Of a stretch of DNA of 64,000 nt, positions 54,133 to 64,000 are shown piece after piece. The stretch is from contig NZ_CP022222.1 of assembly GCF_009930815.1 (NCBI RefSeq), positions 248,001 through 312,000 of the forward strand. The letters are read 5' to 3'. Under the pieces are notes generated by a model. The model was not told the DNA's origin. It saw nothing but the letters and a program-made list of their open reading frames with translations, and made no database searches. The first letter of the stretch is position 1. Every line of letters begins with the position of its first letter. This DNA is from Bradyrhizobium sp. CCBAU 051011. Its GTDB lineage: Bacteria; Pseudomonadota; Alphaproteobacteria; Rhizobiales; Xanthobacteraceae. Made by a program: the position numbers and the translations under genes.

Positions 54133-55551
54133 CTAGTTCACCGGCACGATCTTGCCGGGATTGAAAATGTTCTGCGGATCGAGCGCCTGCTTCAGCGCGC
54201 GCATGGCGTCGATCGCCTCGGGGCCGAGCTCGGCCTTTAGGTATTTCTGCTTGCCCTGCCCGATGCCGTGCTCGCCGGTGCAGGTGCCGCCCATCGCCTG
54301 CGCCCGCTCGACCAGGCGGTGCATGAAGTCCTCGCCGCGCGCCATTTCTTCCTTATTGTCGACGTCGCAGACCAACGAGCAGTGGAAATTGCCGTCGCCG
54401 ACATGGCCGACGATCGGCGACAAGAGACCGAGCCGCTTCAGATCGTCCTCGGTCTCGGTGACGCAATCGGCGAGCCTGGAGATCGGCACGCAGACGTCGG
54501 TTGCCACCACGCCGGCGCCGGGGCGCAGCGCCTTGACGGACCAGTAAGCGTCATGCCGGGCCTGCCACAGCTTGGTGCGGTCCTCCGGCTTGGTGGTCCA
54601 GGTGAAATCGCCACCGCCGCATTCCTTGGCGATTTCGCCAAAGTTCTTCGACTGTTCGGCGACCTCGATCTCGCTGCCGTGGAATTCCAGCAGCAACAGC
54701 GGCGTCTCCGGCAGGGTGAGCTTGGAATAGGCATTGCAGGCCCGCACCTGCTCGGCGTTGAGCAGTTCGATCCGCGCCAGCGGAATGCCGGTCTGAATCG
54801 CGAGAATGGTCGCCTGGCAGGCGCCGCGCACGGTTTCGAACGAGCAGGCGGCGGCCGCAATCGTCTCGGGAATACCGCGCAGCTTGATGGTGAGCTCCGA
54901 GATGATGCCGAGCGTGCCCTCGGCGCCGACAAACAGATGCGTCAGGTCATAGCCGGCGGCGGATTTCTTCGCCCGCGTGCCGGTCGTGATGATCTCGCCA
55001 TCGCCGCGCACCACTTTCAGCGCCAGCACGTTTTCACGGATGGTGCCGTAGCGCACCGCGTTGGTGCCGGAGGCCCGGGTCGAGGTCATGCCGCCGAGCG
55101 AGGCGTCTGCGCCGGGATCGATGGGGAAGAACAATCCCTGGTCGCGCAGATGTTCGTTCAGTGCCTTGCGGGTGACGCCGGGCTGGATCACGCAATCGAG
55201 ATCCTCGGCATGGACTTCGAGAATCCGGTTCATGTCGCGCAAATCGATGCAGACGCCGCCGGCGGGCGCGTTGACCTGCCCTTCCAGCGAGGTGCCGGTG
55301 CCGAAGGCGATCACGGGAACACGGTGCCTGGCGCAGATCCGCACCACGTCTTGGATGTCGGCGGTTTCTTCCGCCATCACCACCGCATCCGGCGGCTGCG
55401 TCGGCAGCCATGTTGTGGTGTGGGCGTGCTGCTCGCGCACCGCCTGCGAGGTGATCAGCCTGTTGCCGAACCGCGCCGCCAGCGCCTCGACCGCGCTTGC
55501 CAGCGCCTGCGGCTCCGGCCGCTTCATACTACCCGATATCGTCGTCGCCAC
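54133..55551 (-). CDS. FAD-linked oxidase (GlcD/D-lactate dehydrogenase-like)
   Basis: 472 residues from GTG 55551, chosen for GGAGG eight bases upstream; the frame extends to 55623 and an internal ATG lies at 55527. The FAD_binding_4 domain (about 55-195) has FGTGTSLEGQVNAPAGGVC, the C-terminal FAD-oxidase_C domain runs from about 230, and VGHVGDGNFHC and TCTGEHGIGQGKQKYL are hallmarks. It oxidises a 2-hydroxy acid (D-lactate, glycolate or 2-hydroxyglutarate) and feeds electrons to a quinone or cytochrome. Substrate unassigned; no GlcE/F subunits follow. Confidence 0.9.
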   Translation of the reverse strand: MATTISGSMKRPEPQALASAVEALAARFGNRLITSQAVREQHAHTTTWLPTQPPDAVVMAEETADIQDVVRICARHRVPVIAFGTGTSLEGQVNAPAGGVCIDLRDMNRILEVHAEDLDCVIQPGVTRKALNEHLRDQGLFFPIDPGADASLGGMTSTRASGTNAVRYGTIRENVLALKVVRGDGEIITTGTRAKKSAAGYDLTHLFVGAEGTLGIISELTIKLRGIPETIAAAACSFETVRGACQATILAIQTGIPLARIELLNAEQVRACNAYSKLTLPETPLLLLEFHGSEIEVAEQSKNFGEIAKECGGGDFTWTTKPEDRTKLWQARHDAYWSVKALRPGAGVVATDVCVPISRLADCVTETEDDLKRLGLLSPIVGHVGDGNFHCSLVCDVDNKEEMARGEDFMHRLVERAQAMGGTCTGEHGIGQGKQKYLKAELGPEAIDAMRALKQALDPQNIFNPGKIVPVN

Positions 55552-55630
55552 GTCAAATTCCTCCGGATTTGAGCGGACCGTGGCAAAGGATATAAGGGGG
55601 GTCAAGAGCGCGAAAACAACCACGGGATCA

Positions 55631-56158
55631 ATGATGACGACCGCTGCTGCCGCCGGGGAAAACCTGAAGAATATGCCGCTACCGCCCGTCCCGTTCCTGT
55701 CCTCGGTGATGCAGATCGAGCCGCAATGGATCGATTACAACGGCCACCTCAACATGGCCTATTACAATGTGATGATGGACCGCGCGATCGACGAAATGTG
55801 GCTGCAACTCGGGATCGGGCCGGCCTACATGAAGGAACGCCAGTGCTCGACCTTCACCGCCGAGGCCCATGTTCGCTATCTGCGCGAGATTCATCTCGGC
55901 GATCCCGTTCAGATTTCGGTTTATCTGTTAGGTAACGACGCGAAGCGGCTGCACACGTTCGAGGAACTGCGCCACGCGAGCGAAGGCTGGCTGTCCGCGA
56001 CGTCGGAAAACATGACGCTGCATATGGACATGAAGCAGCGGAAGGTGGCGCCCTTCCCGCCCGATATTCGCGCGCGCATCGATGCCGTCGCCGCTTCTCA
56101 TGCCGTCGTGCCGCGGCCCGAGGGTATCGGGCGCAAGGTCGCGATGCCGCCGAAATAG
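55631..56158 (+). CDS. Hotdog-fold thioesterase
   Basis: 175 residues (ATG 55631, or the next codon ATG 55634). IDYNGHLNMAYYNVMMDRAIDEM carries the 4-hydroxybenzoyl-CoA-thioesterase-type signature D-x-N-GH-x-N, and the rest is one hotdog domain. Such enzymes hydrolyse acyl-CoA thioesters; similar proteins accompany carnitine or beta-oxidation genes. It is divergent from the FAD oxidase with only about 80 bases between starts, so the promoters must overlap. Confidence 0.85.
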   Translation: MMTTAAAAGENLKNMPLPPVPFLSSVMQIEPQWIDYNGHLNMAYYNVMMDRAIDEMWLQLGIGPAYMKERQCSTFTAEAHVRYLREIHLGDPVQISVYLLGNDAKRLHTFEELRHASEGWLSATSENMTLHMDMKQRKVAPFPPDIRARIDAVAASHAVVPRPEGIGRKVAMPPK

Positions 56159-56167
56159 CGGAAACCT

Positions 56168-57757
56168 TCAGGCTGGCAGCCCGGCCTCCTGCAGGGCGCC
56201 GACCACCAGTTCGCACTGGCTTGGCGGCAGTGGCGGCATGCCGCGCTGAACTTCCGTGACCGTGAGATCGGGATAATGCTGCCGCAGGGCGCCGAGGCTG
56301 CGGCGGGCCTGCGGCGCCTGCCCGGCGAGCACATAGGCCGGGCACAGCGTGCGATGCACCCAGCTTGCGGAGGGATGTTCCGCCAACGCACGCTCCTGCC
56401 ACTGCGCGCCTTCGGCGTATTGACCGGCGATGAACAGCGCGCAGCCGATCCCGACCATGCTGTTGAAGGCCAGCGGATCGTGGGGCGCGAGATCAAGCGC
56501 GATCTTGAAGCGCTCGATCGCCGATTGCGGATCGCCCTTGTAGACATCGATCCATCCGCTGCGGCTCCATGCCCAGGCCGATCCGCCGTCCATCGCCAGC
56601 GCCTTGCGCGTGACGAGATCGGCGGTATCGAACTCGTTGAGCAGCGACAGCGCGTTGCCGAGGATCGCCAGTACGGTGGCTTCGCCGGATAGCCCCCTCG
56701 CCCGGCTGGTCAGTTCGAGGCTGCGGGCGCGCTCTTGCTGCGGCGCATGGGTGAAGTGATAGACCACGCGCTGGACATGCGCCCACGCCGCCAGCGCGGT
56801 GGCCAGCGGGTGGTTCGGGTTCTGATCCATCGCGCGCTCCAGCAAATCCAGCGCGCGCGCATTGCCATTGGCATCGAGCGAGAGAACGCCCGGCATCGCC
56901 CGCAGCGCTAGGTCCTGCGCGCCGAGGCTGGTGATCGGCTTTCGCAGCGCGCGGTCGATCTCCGCCAGCCGCAGGCATGGCTGCAGCGCCGCAGCAATCC
57001 TGATAGCGAGATGTTCCGTCGTTGACGTATCGTCGCGAAGGACACCGTCCGCGCGATGGGCCCAGAGCTGACCGCCGGTTTCGGTGTCGATCAGGCGGAT
57101 GGTCAGGTGCGTCTGCGCGCCCGATCCCCTGATCGCGCCGCCGAGATGATAGCGCGCCGCCATTGACCGCGTTGCGACCGCGATGCCGGCGCGGGTCAAT
57201 GCGGTGACGAGATCGTCGGCGATGTCAGCCGCGACAGCCAGATTTTCCGCCGTCGCCTCGATCGGACCGAAGGCGATTGCCGGCCGCTCCCGCGTCGGCA
57301 CAAACAGCGAGGGCATTGCGCCGAGCGCGTCGGTGAGGACCTCCTGCCGCTTCAGCGTCTGCGACGGCGTCTCGCCATAGCGACGCCGATAGGCGATCGA
57401 GAATCGCCCGAAATGCGGGAAGCCGCAGCGCAGCGACACGTCCATTATCTTGGTGTGCGGCGTTCCCTGCAGCAGTTCGCGTCGGGCGCATTCGAGCCCG
57501 ATCTCGCGCAGCACCGCGCGCGGGGTGTTGCCGACAAAGGTAAGGAACTGCCGCTGCAAGGTTCGGGCGGATACGCCGGCGATAGCGGCAAGCTCCGTCA
57601 GCCGCCAAGTGTGGCCGATATTGGCACGCATCGCATCCAGCGCACGCCTGACGCCGCGCGGCAGCGGTGACGTCACCGTTGAAACGTCCTGGCTGGCAAT
57701 CATCCGCAACTCCGAAGGCCCCTGGTGGTGAGTCCTGGGAGCAGCGGAAAGGTTCAC
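56168..57757 (-). CDS. AraC-family regulator with N-terminal HTH and C-terminal TPR region
   Basis: 529 residues. The AraC double helix-turn-helix is at the N-terminus (about 30-140: LTELAAIAGVSARTLQRQF and DVSLRCGFPHFGRFSIAYRRRYGETPSQ), the reverse of the usual order. A linker domain like that of adenylate cyclase/BTAD-type proteins (about 160-265) and TPR-like repeats (about 290-520) follow. It probably senses a protein or metabolite through the TPR part. It is divergent from the methyltransferase gene at 57867, a likely target. Confidence 0.88.
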   Translation of the reverse strand: MNLSAAPRTHHQGPSELRMIASQDVSTVTSPLPRGVRRALDAMRANIGHTWRLTELAAIAGVSARTLQRQFLTFVGNTPRAVLREIGLECARRELLQGTPHTKIMDVSLRCGFPHFGRFSIAYRRRYGETPSQTLKRQEVLTDALGAMPSLFVPTRERPAIAFGPIEATAENLAVAADIADDLVTALTRAGIAVATRSMAARYHLGGAIRGSGAQTHLTIRLIDTETGGQLWAHRADGVLRDDTSTTEHLAIRIAAALQPCLRLAEIDRALRKPITSLGAQDLALRAMPGVLSLDANGNARALDLLERAMDQNPNHPLATALAAWAHVQRVVYHFTHAPQQERARSLELTSRARGLSGEATVLAILGNALSLLNEFDTADLVTRKALAMDGGSAWAWSRSGWIDVYKGDPQSAIERFKIALDLAPHDPLAFNSMVGIGCALFIAGQYAEGAQWQERALAEHPSASWVHRTLCPAYVLAGQAPQARRSLGALRQHYPDLTVTEVQRGMPPLPPSQCELVVGALQEAGLPA

Positions 57758-57866
57758 GTTCGGGATAGCCGTGTCGCGAACTGGATAGGTATCGGGCGGC
57801 CCTGGGGACTAATCCGGCAGCACGCTGAAATCGGAAAAATCCACCGTCCCAAGAGGAGAAAATGAC

Positions 57867-58709
57867 ATGGCAACAACCGCCGCCGCCCAAGCCCAGCAAC
57901 CCGGCCAGATCGACCTTTCCGCCCTGAAAACCAAGCAGCACGGCGCCTGGTCATCAGGCGATTACGCCGTCGTCGGTACCACGCTGCAGATCGTGGGCGA
58001 GGAGCTGTGCGAGACGCTCGACCTCCGGGCCGGCCAGAAGGTGCTCGACGTCGCCGCCGGCAACGGCAATGTCACGCTCGCCGCGGCCCGCCGCTGGTGC
58101 GACGTCATGTCCACGGACTATGTGCCGAGCCTGCTCGAGCGCGGCCGCGCGCGTGCCGCGGCGGAAGGCCTGTCGGTCCAGTTCAAGGAGGCGGATGCGG
58201 AAGCCTTGGATTTTGGCGATGCGACGTTCGACGTCGTCGTCTCGACCTTCGGCGTAATGTTCACGCCGGACCAGGACCGCGCCGCTGCCGAATTGCTGCG
58301 GGTGTGCAAGAGCGGCGGCAAGATCGGGCTCGCCAACTGGACACCGGATGGCTTTATCGGGCAGCTGTTCAAGACGCTCGGCAAGTACCTGCCGCCGCCT
58401 GCCGGCGCGAAATCGCCCGCGCTGTGGGGCACGCAGGCGCGCATCACCGAGATGTTCGGAACATCAGCTGCCTCGATCAAGGCCGAGAAGCGGCACTTCA
58501 CGTTCCGCTACCGCTCGCCGCTGCATTTTCTCGACGTGTTCAGGAATTACTACGGCCCGACGCTGAAAGCCTTTGCCGCGCTTGATGAAACCAACCAGCG
58601 CCGTCTCGCCGACGATATCCTGACGCTGATCGCGTCGATGAACCGCGCCGAGGACGGCACCATGGTGCTTCCAAGCGAATATCTGGAAATCGTCATCGTC
58701 AAACGCTGA
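57867..58709 (+). CDS. Class I SAM-dependent methyltransferase
   Basis: 280 residues. Motif I VLDVAAGNGNVTLAAA (about 54-69), motif II TDYVPSLLERGR and STFGVMFTPDQ form a ubiE/Methyltransf_11-like SAM fold. Position opposite the AraC-TPR gene across 109 bases suggests regulation by it. The substrate is unknown. The broken alpha/beta hydrolase just downstream suggests a former pathway pair. Confidence 0.88.
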   Translation: MATTAAAQAQQPGQIDLSALKTKQHGAWSSGDYAVVGTTLQIVGEELCETLDLRAGQKVLDVAAGNGNVTLAAARRWCDVMSTDYVPSLLERGRARAAAEGLSVQFKEADAEALDFGDATFDVVVSTFGVMFTPDQDRAAAELLRVCKSGGKIGLANWTPDGFIGQLFKTLGKYLPPPAGAKSPALWGTQARITEMFGTSAASIKAEKRHFTFRYRSPLHFLDVFRNYYGPTLKAFAALDETNQRRLADDILTLIASMNRAEDGTMVLPSEYLEIVIVKR

Positions 58710-58772
58710 CGGATTCAATCGTGACGCGGCGGCCCAGGCCGCCGCGATTGCTGCGTTCGCAAGGAGTTTGAG

Positions 58773-59077
58773 ATGATTTTCGAGACCCTTGGCCCGATCG
58801 ACTACCACGAAAGCGGAACTGGCCCGACAGTGGTACTCGTGCCGGGATCGTGCAGCACCGGCTCGGTGTGCCTACGCTGGTCGTTTGGGGAGAAGCCAGC
58901 CATCCGGCTGTGGGCCGGGCGAATGATCTGCTGGGCCGCTGTATCCCGGGCGCCGACCGCGCGACGATTGCCGGCGCGGCACATTTCATGATCGCGACGC
59001 ACCCGAAGCCATTTGCGGACCTGGTCTCCTGCCACGTCAGGGAGTCCAGTCTCGAACTGGCCACTGCCGCGCGCTAG
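58773..59077 (+). pseudogene. Alpha/beta-hydrolase remnant with internal deletion
   Basis: The 5' part (from ATG 58773) reads MIFETLGPIDYHESGTGPTVVLVPGS, the start of an alpha/beta hydrolase up to the oxyanion strand. From about 58862 another frame reads VPTLVVWGEASHP...GAAHFMIATHPKPFADL, the family's C-terminal strand and the catalytic-His region. About 150-170 residues, including the nucleophile elbow, are missing and the join is out of frame. The gene is therefore a deletion remnant that cannot make an active enzyme. Confidence 0.8.
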
Positions 59078-59111
59078 CTTGCGCGCGGCAGTGTGCTTTG
59101 GGTTGCGCCTG

Positions 59112-59285
59112 CTAGACGTTGCTACGTCCGCGCACCAATCCGACCACGGCCGAGATCAGAAACAGGATCACGGCGATGAAGAAGATGGCCTTGGCGATTT
59201 CGACGGAGACGCCGGCGATGCCGCCGAAGCCCAGAACACCCGCGATCAACGCGATGATCAGAAACGTTACGACCCAGCTCAGCAT
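59112..59285 (-). CDS. DUF1328-family small membrane protein
   Basis: 57 residues starting [20 protein letters not shown] and ending [11 protein letters not shown], with two membrane helices joined by [12 protein letters not shown]. This is the pattern of DUF1328 (YtjA-like) proteins, often stress-induced in alphaproteobacteria. GAGG lies seven bases before the ATG. It is monocistronic, convergent with the hydrolase remnant. Function unknown. Confidence 0.9.
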   Translation of the reverse strand: MLSWVVTFLIIALIAGVLGFGGIAGVSVEIAKAIFFIAVILFLISAVVGLVRGRSNV

Positions 59286-59575
59286 GATATGACCTCAATT
59301 GCCTGTTGCTCTCTCGACGGCGGCGGCTGAATCGTCGCGCATCGACTGTTGAAACAATCCGCCCCGGAAACGATGGTTCCGGCCGCAAAAATCCCGAAAT
59401 TTGACGATTTCGGCGGAACAAAATCATCCTCGAAGCACAAAATCGGGCGCGGAAAAGCGCCGCGATAAAACCTGTCAAAACGGCCGGACAGGCCCCATAT
59501 GACCCGCAATCCCTGCTAAGAAGGCTCCCCTTTACCGCCTCACGGTGCCATCGTGGGGCCGAGACGATTCGACCA

Positions 59576-62194
59576 ATGACCGAGCCGAGCAAACTGCCGC
59601 ATCACGGCGTCCCCGAGCACCAGCCCGTGGCTGGCGGCATCGCCGCGCGTGCGCGGGCCGCGGCCGGCCCGCAATATCTCAACGGGCTCAATCCGGAACA
59701 GCGCGAAGCTGTTGAGACGCTCGATGGGCCGGTTCTGGTACTGGCCGGCGCCGGCACCGGGAAGACCCGCGTGCTGACCACGCGCATCGCTCACATCCTG
59801 AGCCAGGGCCGCGCGCGCCCGCATGAAATCCTCTCCGTGACCTTCACCAACAAGGCCGCGCGCGAGATGAAGCTGCGCCTCGGCCAGATGCTCGGCCAGG
59901 CCGTGGAGGGCATGCCGTGGCTCGGCACCTTCCACTCGATCGGCGGGCGCATCCTGCGCTTCCACGCCGAACTGGTGCAGCTCAAATCGAATTTCACCGT
60001 GCTTGATGTCGACGATCAGGTCCGCCTGCTCAAGCAGTTGCTGCAGGCCGAGAACATCGACGACAAGCGCTGGCCGGCGCGCATGCTGGCCGGGCTGATC
60101 GACGGCTGGAAGAACCGTGGCCTGACGCCTTCGCAGGTGCCATCAGGCGAAGCCGCGATGTTCGGCAACGGCAAGGGTGGCAAGCTCTACGCCACGTACC
60201 AGGAGCGGCTGAAGATTCTCAACGCTGCCGATTTCGGCGATCTGCTGTTGGAGAACATCCGGCTGTTCCGCGAAAACCCTGACGTGCTCAGGCAATACCA
60301 GAACCGCTTCAAGTTCATTCTGGTCGACGAATATCAGGACACCAACGTCGCGCAATATCTGTGGCTGCGGCTATTGTCGCAGGCGCCGTCGCGACCGGGC
60401 GTGCCGCTGTCGGCGATCATTCCGGGAGCCCTTGATTCCCCGGTCATTCCGGGGCGCGTCGAAGACGCGAACCCGGAATCTCGAGGTGAAGAGGACTCAA
60501 CTCGAGATTCCGGGTCTGCGCTTTCAGCGCATCCCGGAATGACGACCGCTGCGGCCCCCACCTCACCCCCCAAAAACATCTGCTGCGTCGGCGACGATGA
60601 CCAGTCGATCTATGGCTGGCGCGGCGCGGAAGTCGATAACATCCTGCGCTTCGAGCACGATTTTCCTGGCGCAAAAGTCATCCGGCTCGAACGCAATTAC
60701 CGGTCCACCGGTCATATCCTCGCCGCCGCCTCGCATTTGATCGCGCACAATGAAGGCCGGCTCGGCAAGACGCTGCGTACCGAGGACGTCGACGGCGAGA
60801 AGGTTACGGTGACCGGCTCCTGGGACTCGGAAGAAGAAGCCCGCGCCATCGGCGAGGAGATCGAGGAATTGCAGCGCGCCGGCGACAACCTCAACGAGGT
60901 CGCGATCCTGGTGCGGGCCTCGTTCCAGATGCGCGAGTTCGAAGATCGTTTTGTCACCCTCGGCCTGCCCTATCGCGTGATCGGCGGCCCGCGGTTCTAC
61001 GAGCGCGCCGAAATCCGCGACGCGCTGGCTTACCTGCGCGTGATCAATTCGCCCGCCGACGATCTCGCCTTCGAGCGCATCGTCAACGTCCCGAAGCGCG
61101 GGCTTGGCGACGCCACCGTGCAGTTGCTGCACGACCATGCCCGCAAGCGCCGCATCCCGCTGTTCGAGGCCGCCCGCGCCGTGGTCGAGACCGACGAATT
61201 GAAGCCGAAGGCGCGCGGGAGCTTGCGCGAGCTCATTCTGCAGTTCGACCGCTGGCGCGCCCAGCGCGAGGTCACCGCGCACACGGAGCTGGCCGAAATC
61301 GTGCTGGACGAGAGCGGCTATACCGAGATGTGGCAAAAGGACCGCTCGGCCGACGCGGCAGGCCGTCTGGACAATTTGAAGGAACTCGTGCGCTCGATGG
61401 AAGAGTTCGAGAACCTGCAGGGATTCCTCGAACACATCTCGCTGGTGATGGACCGCGACGGTGGTGCCGAAGACGAAGCGGTGTCGCTGATGACGCTGCA
61501 TTCGGCCAAGGGCTTGGAGTTCGACAACGTCTTCCTGCCCGGCTGGGAGGAAGGCCTTTTTCCAAGCCAGCGCACGCTCGACGAACAGGGCCGCGCCGGT
61601 CTCGAAGAGGAACGTCGCCTCGCCCATGTCGGCCTGACGCGCGCGCGCCGCCGCGCCAAACTCTATTTCGCGACCAACCGGCGCATTCACGGCACGTGGT
61701 CAACCACGATCCCCTCTCGCTTCCTCGACGAACTGCCGTCGGCCAATGTCGAGATCACGGAATCGAAGGGCGGCGGCTGGGGCGGCAGCGGCGGCTACGG
61801 CCCCTCGCGCTTCGACAATGTCGAATCCTTCGGCTCCAGCTACTCCACGCCCGGCTGGCAGCGCGCGCAGGCCAACCGCAACCGCAGCCAGACAGGCCGC
61901 AGCGGGCAGGCGCGCGGCGGGTTTGAGGAAAGCCAGTCGTCATTTTCAGGCTCGCGCAGCGATGCCTTCTCAAGTGGCGGATACTCGCGCAACAAGCGCG
62001 GCCCGATGGTGATCGAAGGTGAGCTGGTCGCGAAATCGACTGGCACCGTCTCGGAATTCTCGCTTGACGATCGCGTATTCCACCAGAAGTTCGGTTACGG
62101 CCATGTGGTGAAGATCGACGGCAACAAGCTGACGATTGCGTTCGAGAAGGCCGGCGAGAAGAAGGTGGTCGATAGTTTCGTCGAGCGGGTATAG
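59576..62194 (+). CDS. UvrD/PcrA-type superfamily 1 DNA helicase
   Basis: 872 residues. 3'-5' helicase of excision repair and replication restart. Walker A GAGTGKT at 58-64, motif II DEYQDTN, motif [16 protein letters not shown], motif [11 protein letters not shown] and [19 protein letters not shown], motif [12 protein letters not shown], and a C-terminal Tudor-like tail ([16 protein letters not shown]). Between motifs II and III about residues 280-333 are an in-frame insertion made by a palindromic repeat. The Gly/Ser/Arg-rich region (about 725-800) precedes the tail. Confidence 0.94.
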   Translation: MTEPSKLPHHGVPEHQPVAGGIAARARAAAGPQYLNGLNPEQREAVETLDGPVLVLAGAGTGKTRVLTTRIAHILSQGRARPHEILSVTFTNKAAREMKLRLGQMLGQAVEGMPWLGTFHSIGGRILRFHAELVQLKSNFTVLDVDDQVRLLKQLLQAENIDDKRWPARMLAGLIDGWKNRGLTPSQVPSGEAAMFGNGKGGKLYATYQERLKILNAADFGDLLLENIRLFRENPDVLRQYQNRFKFILVDEYQDTNVAQYLWLRLLSQAPSRPGVPLSAIIPGALDSPVIPGRVEDANPESRGEEDSTRDSGSALSAHPGMTTAAAPTSPPKNICCVGDDDQSIYGWRGAEVDNILRFEHDFPGAKVIRLERNYRSTGHILAAASHLIAHNEGRLGKTLRTEDVDGEKVTVTGSWDSEEEARAIGEEIEELQRAGDNLNEVAILVRASFQMREFEDRFVTLGLPYRVIGGPRFYERAEIRDALAYLRVINSPADDLAFERIVNVPKRGLGDATVQLLHDHARKRRIPLFEAARAVVETDELKPKARGSLRELILQFDRWRAQREVTAHTELAEIVLDESGYTEMWQKDRSADAAGRLDNLKELVRSMEEFENLQGFLEHISLVMDRDGGAEDEAVSLMTLHSAKGLEFDNVFLPGWEEGLFPSQRTLDEQGRAGLEEERRLAHVGLTRARRRAKLYFATNRRIHGTWSTTIPSRFLDELPSANVEITESKGGGWGGSGGYGPSRFDNVESFGSSYSTPGWQRAQANRNRSQTGRSGQARGGFEESQSSFSGSRSDAFSSGGYSRNKRGPMVIEGELVAKSTGTVSEFSLDDRVFHQKFGYGHVVKIDGNKLTIAFEKAGEKKVVDSFVERV
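60443..60543. repeat. 101-bp palindromic element (copy 2), inside the helicase gene
   Basis: Ends GTCATTCCGG and CCGGAATGAC, as in copy 1 at 7839-7939, with the same total length. Read in the helicase frame it gives [14 protein letters not shown], nearly the peptide that copy 1 adds to MiaA. A partial second copy (ATCATTCCGGGAG) lies just before it at 60417, and together they keep the helicase frame open. Confidence 0.9.
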
Positions 62195-62370
62195 GGGCAG
62201 CTATACTGACTTGCCGCTGCAGGTCGCCGGCATGCCGAAAGCAGCATAATTTTTCCTCGTGCGATTGCATAAGCAGCATCGCGTTCCTATCTCCCGGTTC
62301 CCACCCCTCCTCCGCCTCGATCCGGCCGAAGCGCCGCTTCGACGCTGGCCACATTCCGTTTCAGACTGCC

Positions 62371-63299
<929 letters not shown>

Positions 63300-63303
<4 letters not shown>

Positions 63304-64000
63304 ATTTCCGGGCGATCCAGGCAATCTATCTGTTCGAAATGGCGCGCACCTGGCGCACGCTGCTGCAGAGCATCGTCTCTCCGGTGGTTTCCACCTCGCT
63401 CTATTTCGTGGTGTTCGGCGCCGCGATCGGCTCGCGCATCACCGAGGTCGAGGGCGTCAGCTACGGCACCTTCATCGTCCCCGGGCTGGTGATGCTGTCG
63501 GTGCTGACGCAAAGCATCGCCAACGCCTCGTTCGGAATCTACTTTCCGAAATTTGTCGGCACTATTTATGAAATCCTCTCGGCACCGGTTTCCTATGTCG
63601 AGATCGTGATTGGCTATGTCGGCGCGGCCGCGACCAAATCCATCATCCTCGGCCTGATCATTCTGGCGACCGCCGCGCTGTTCGTGCCGCTGCACATCCA
63701 TCACCCCTGGTGGATGCTGACCTTCCTGGTGCTGACCGCAGTGACCTTCAGCCTGTTCGGCTTCATCATCGGCATCTGGGCCGACGGTTTTGAAAAGCTG
63801 CAGATGATCCCGATGCTGATCGTGACGCCGCTGACATTTCTCGGCGGCAGCTTCTACTCGGTGAACATGCTGCCGTCGGGCTGGCGCACCATCACCCTGC
63901 TCAATCCGGTGGTCTACCTGATCTCGGGCTTCCGCTGGAGCTTTTACGAGATCGCCGACGTCAGTGTGGCCCTGAGCCTCGGCATGACGCTCGGCTTCCT
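63300..64000 (+). CDS. ABC-2-type exporter permease (partial, runs off the window)
   Basis: The first 233 residues of a membrane protein: [20 protein letters not shown], then several helices and the ABC-2 motif [12 protein letters not shown]...[13 protein letters not shown]. Near the end [13 protein letters not shown]...[13 protein letters not shown] is typical of the family. Its ATG overlaps the ATPase stop by four bases. The C-terminus lies beyond the window. Confidence 0.93.

Noticed and set aside
59286..59400. EcfG-type promoter for the DUF1328 gene
   Set aside because: GGAACC and GTTT are present on the minus strand but 20 bases apart, outside the usual 16-18.

Overview
The window is a high-GC chromosomal segment of an alphaproteobacterium, most probably Bradyrhizobium or a close relative. 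Three things point there: a permuted two-piece tmRNA with tag ANDNYAPVAQAA, an alpha-type SspB beside it, and several families of palindromic intergenic repeats (for example GTCATTCCGG...CCGGAATGAC) that I associate with that group. I saw no rRNA, tRNA, CRISPR array, phage or complete insertion sequence.

Layout. 0.6-7.7 kb (minus strand) is a branched-chain amino acid locus: ilvB behind a sigma70-type promoter, an Ile/Leu/Val-rich leader peptide and an intrinsic terminator (a transcription attenuator), then a threonine-dehydratase-like gene, ilvN, a methyltransferase, EamA and LysE exporters and ilvC. 7.9-10.7 kb has miaA and serB diverging from overlapping start codons, then an Mrr-type endonuclease gene with two compensating frameshifts. 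10.9-15.0 kb is the membrane quality-control set hflK-hflC-DUF2065-degP. 15.2-17.0 kb is thyA-GNAT-folA. 17.2-20.3 kb is a tripartite tricarboxylate transporter. 20.7-21.7 kb couples ssrA with sspB, followed by fumC. 23.5-36.6 kb holds small regulators, an ABC-F protein, two universal stress proteins (one behind a FixK/FNR-type box), a large AsmA-like protein, a P450 with divergent TetR repressor, an M23 peptidase and an MFS carrier. 36.7-45.1 kb has two poorly known genes, two class III nucleotidyl cyclases and a 2-hydroxyacid dehydrogenase.

The most interesting region is 45.2-53.2 kb (plus strand): ccdA, a DoxX protein, an exported DUF255 thioredoxin-like protein, two small Cys-rich bufferin-type precursor genes, bufB (MNIO/DUF692), bufC (DUF2063), a creatininase-family gene and an exported HExxH metallopeptidase. 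The last four are linked by 4-bp ATGA overlaps. Three separate promoter-like elements of the form GTAAC(C/A)-N16-CG(T/A)A lie before doxX and before each precursor gene, suggesting one ECF-sigma-controlled regulon for copper or other soft-metal/thiol stress. The two coupled hydrolase genes are an unusual extension of the known bufferin gene set.

53.2-64 kb holds an outer-membrane beta-barrel, a GlcD-like flavoprotein, a thioesterase, an AraC-TPR regulator, a methyltransferase, a deleted alpha/beta-hydrolase pseudogene, a DUF1328 small membrane protein, a UvrD/PcrA helicase carrying an in-frame palindromic-repeat insertion, and an ABC-2 exporter cut by the window end.
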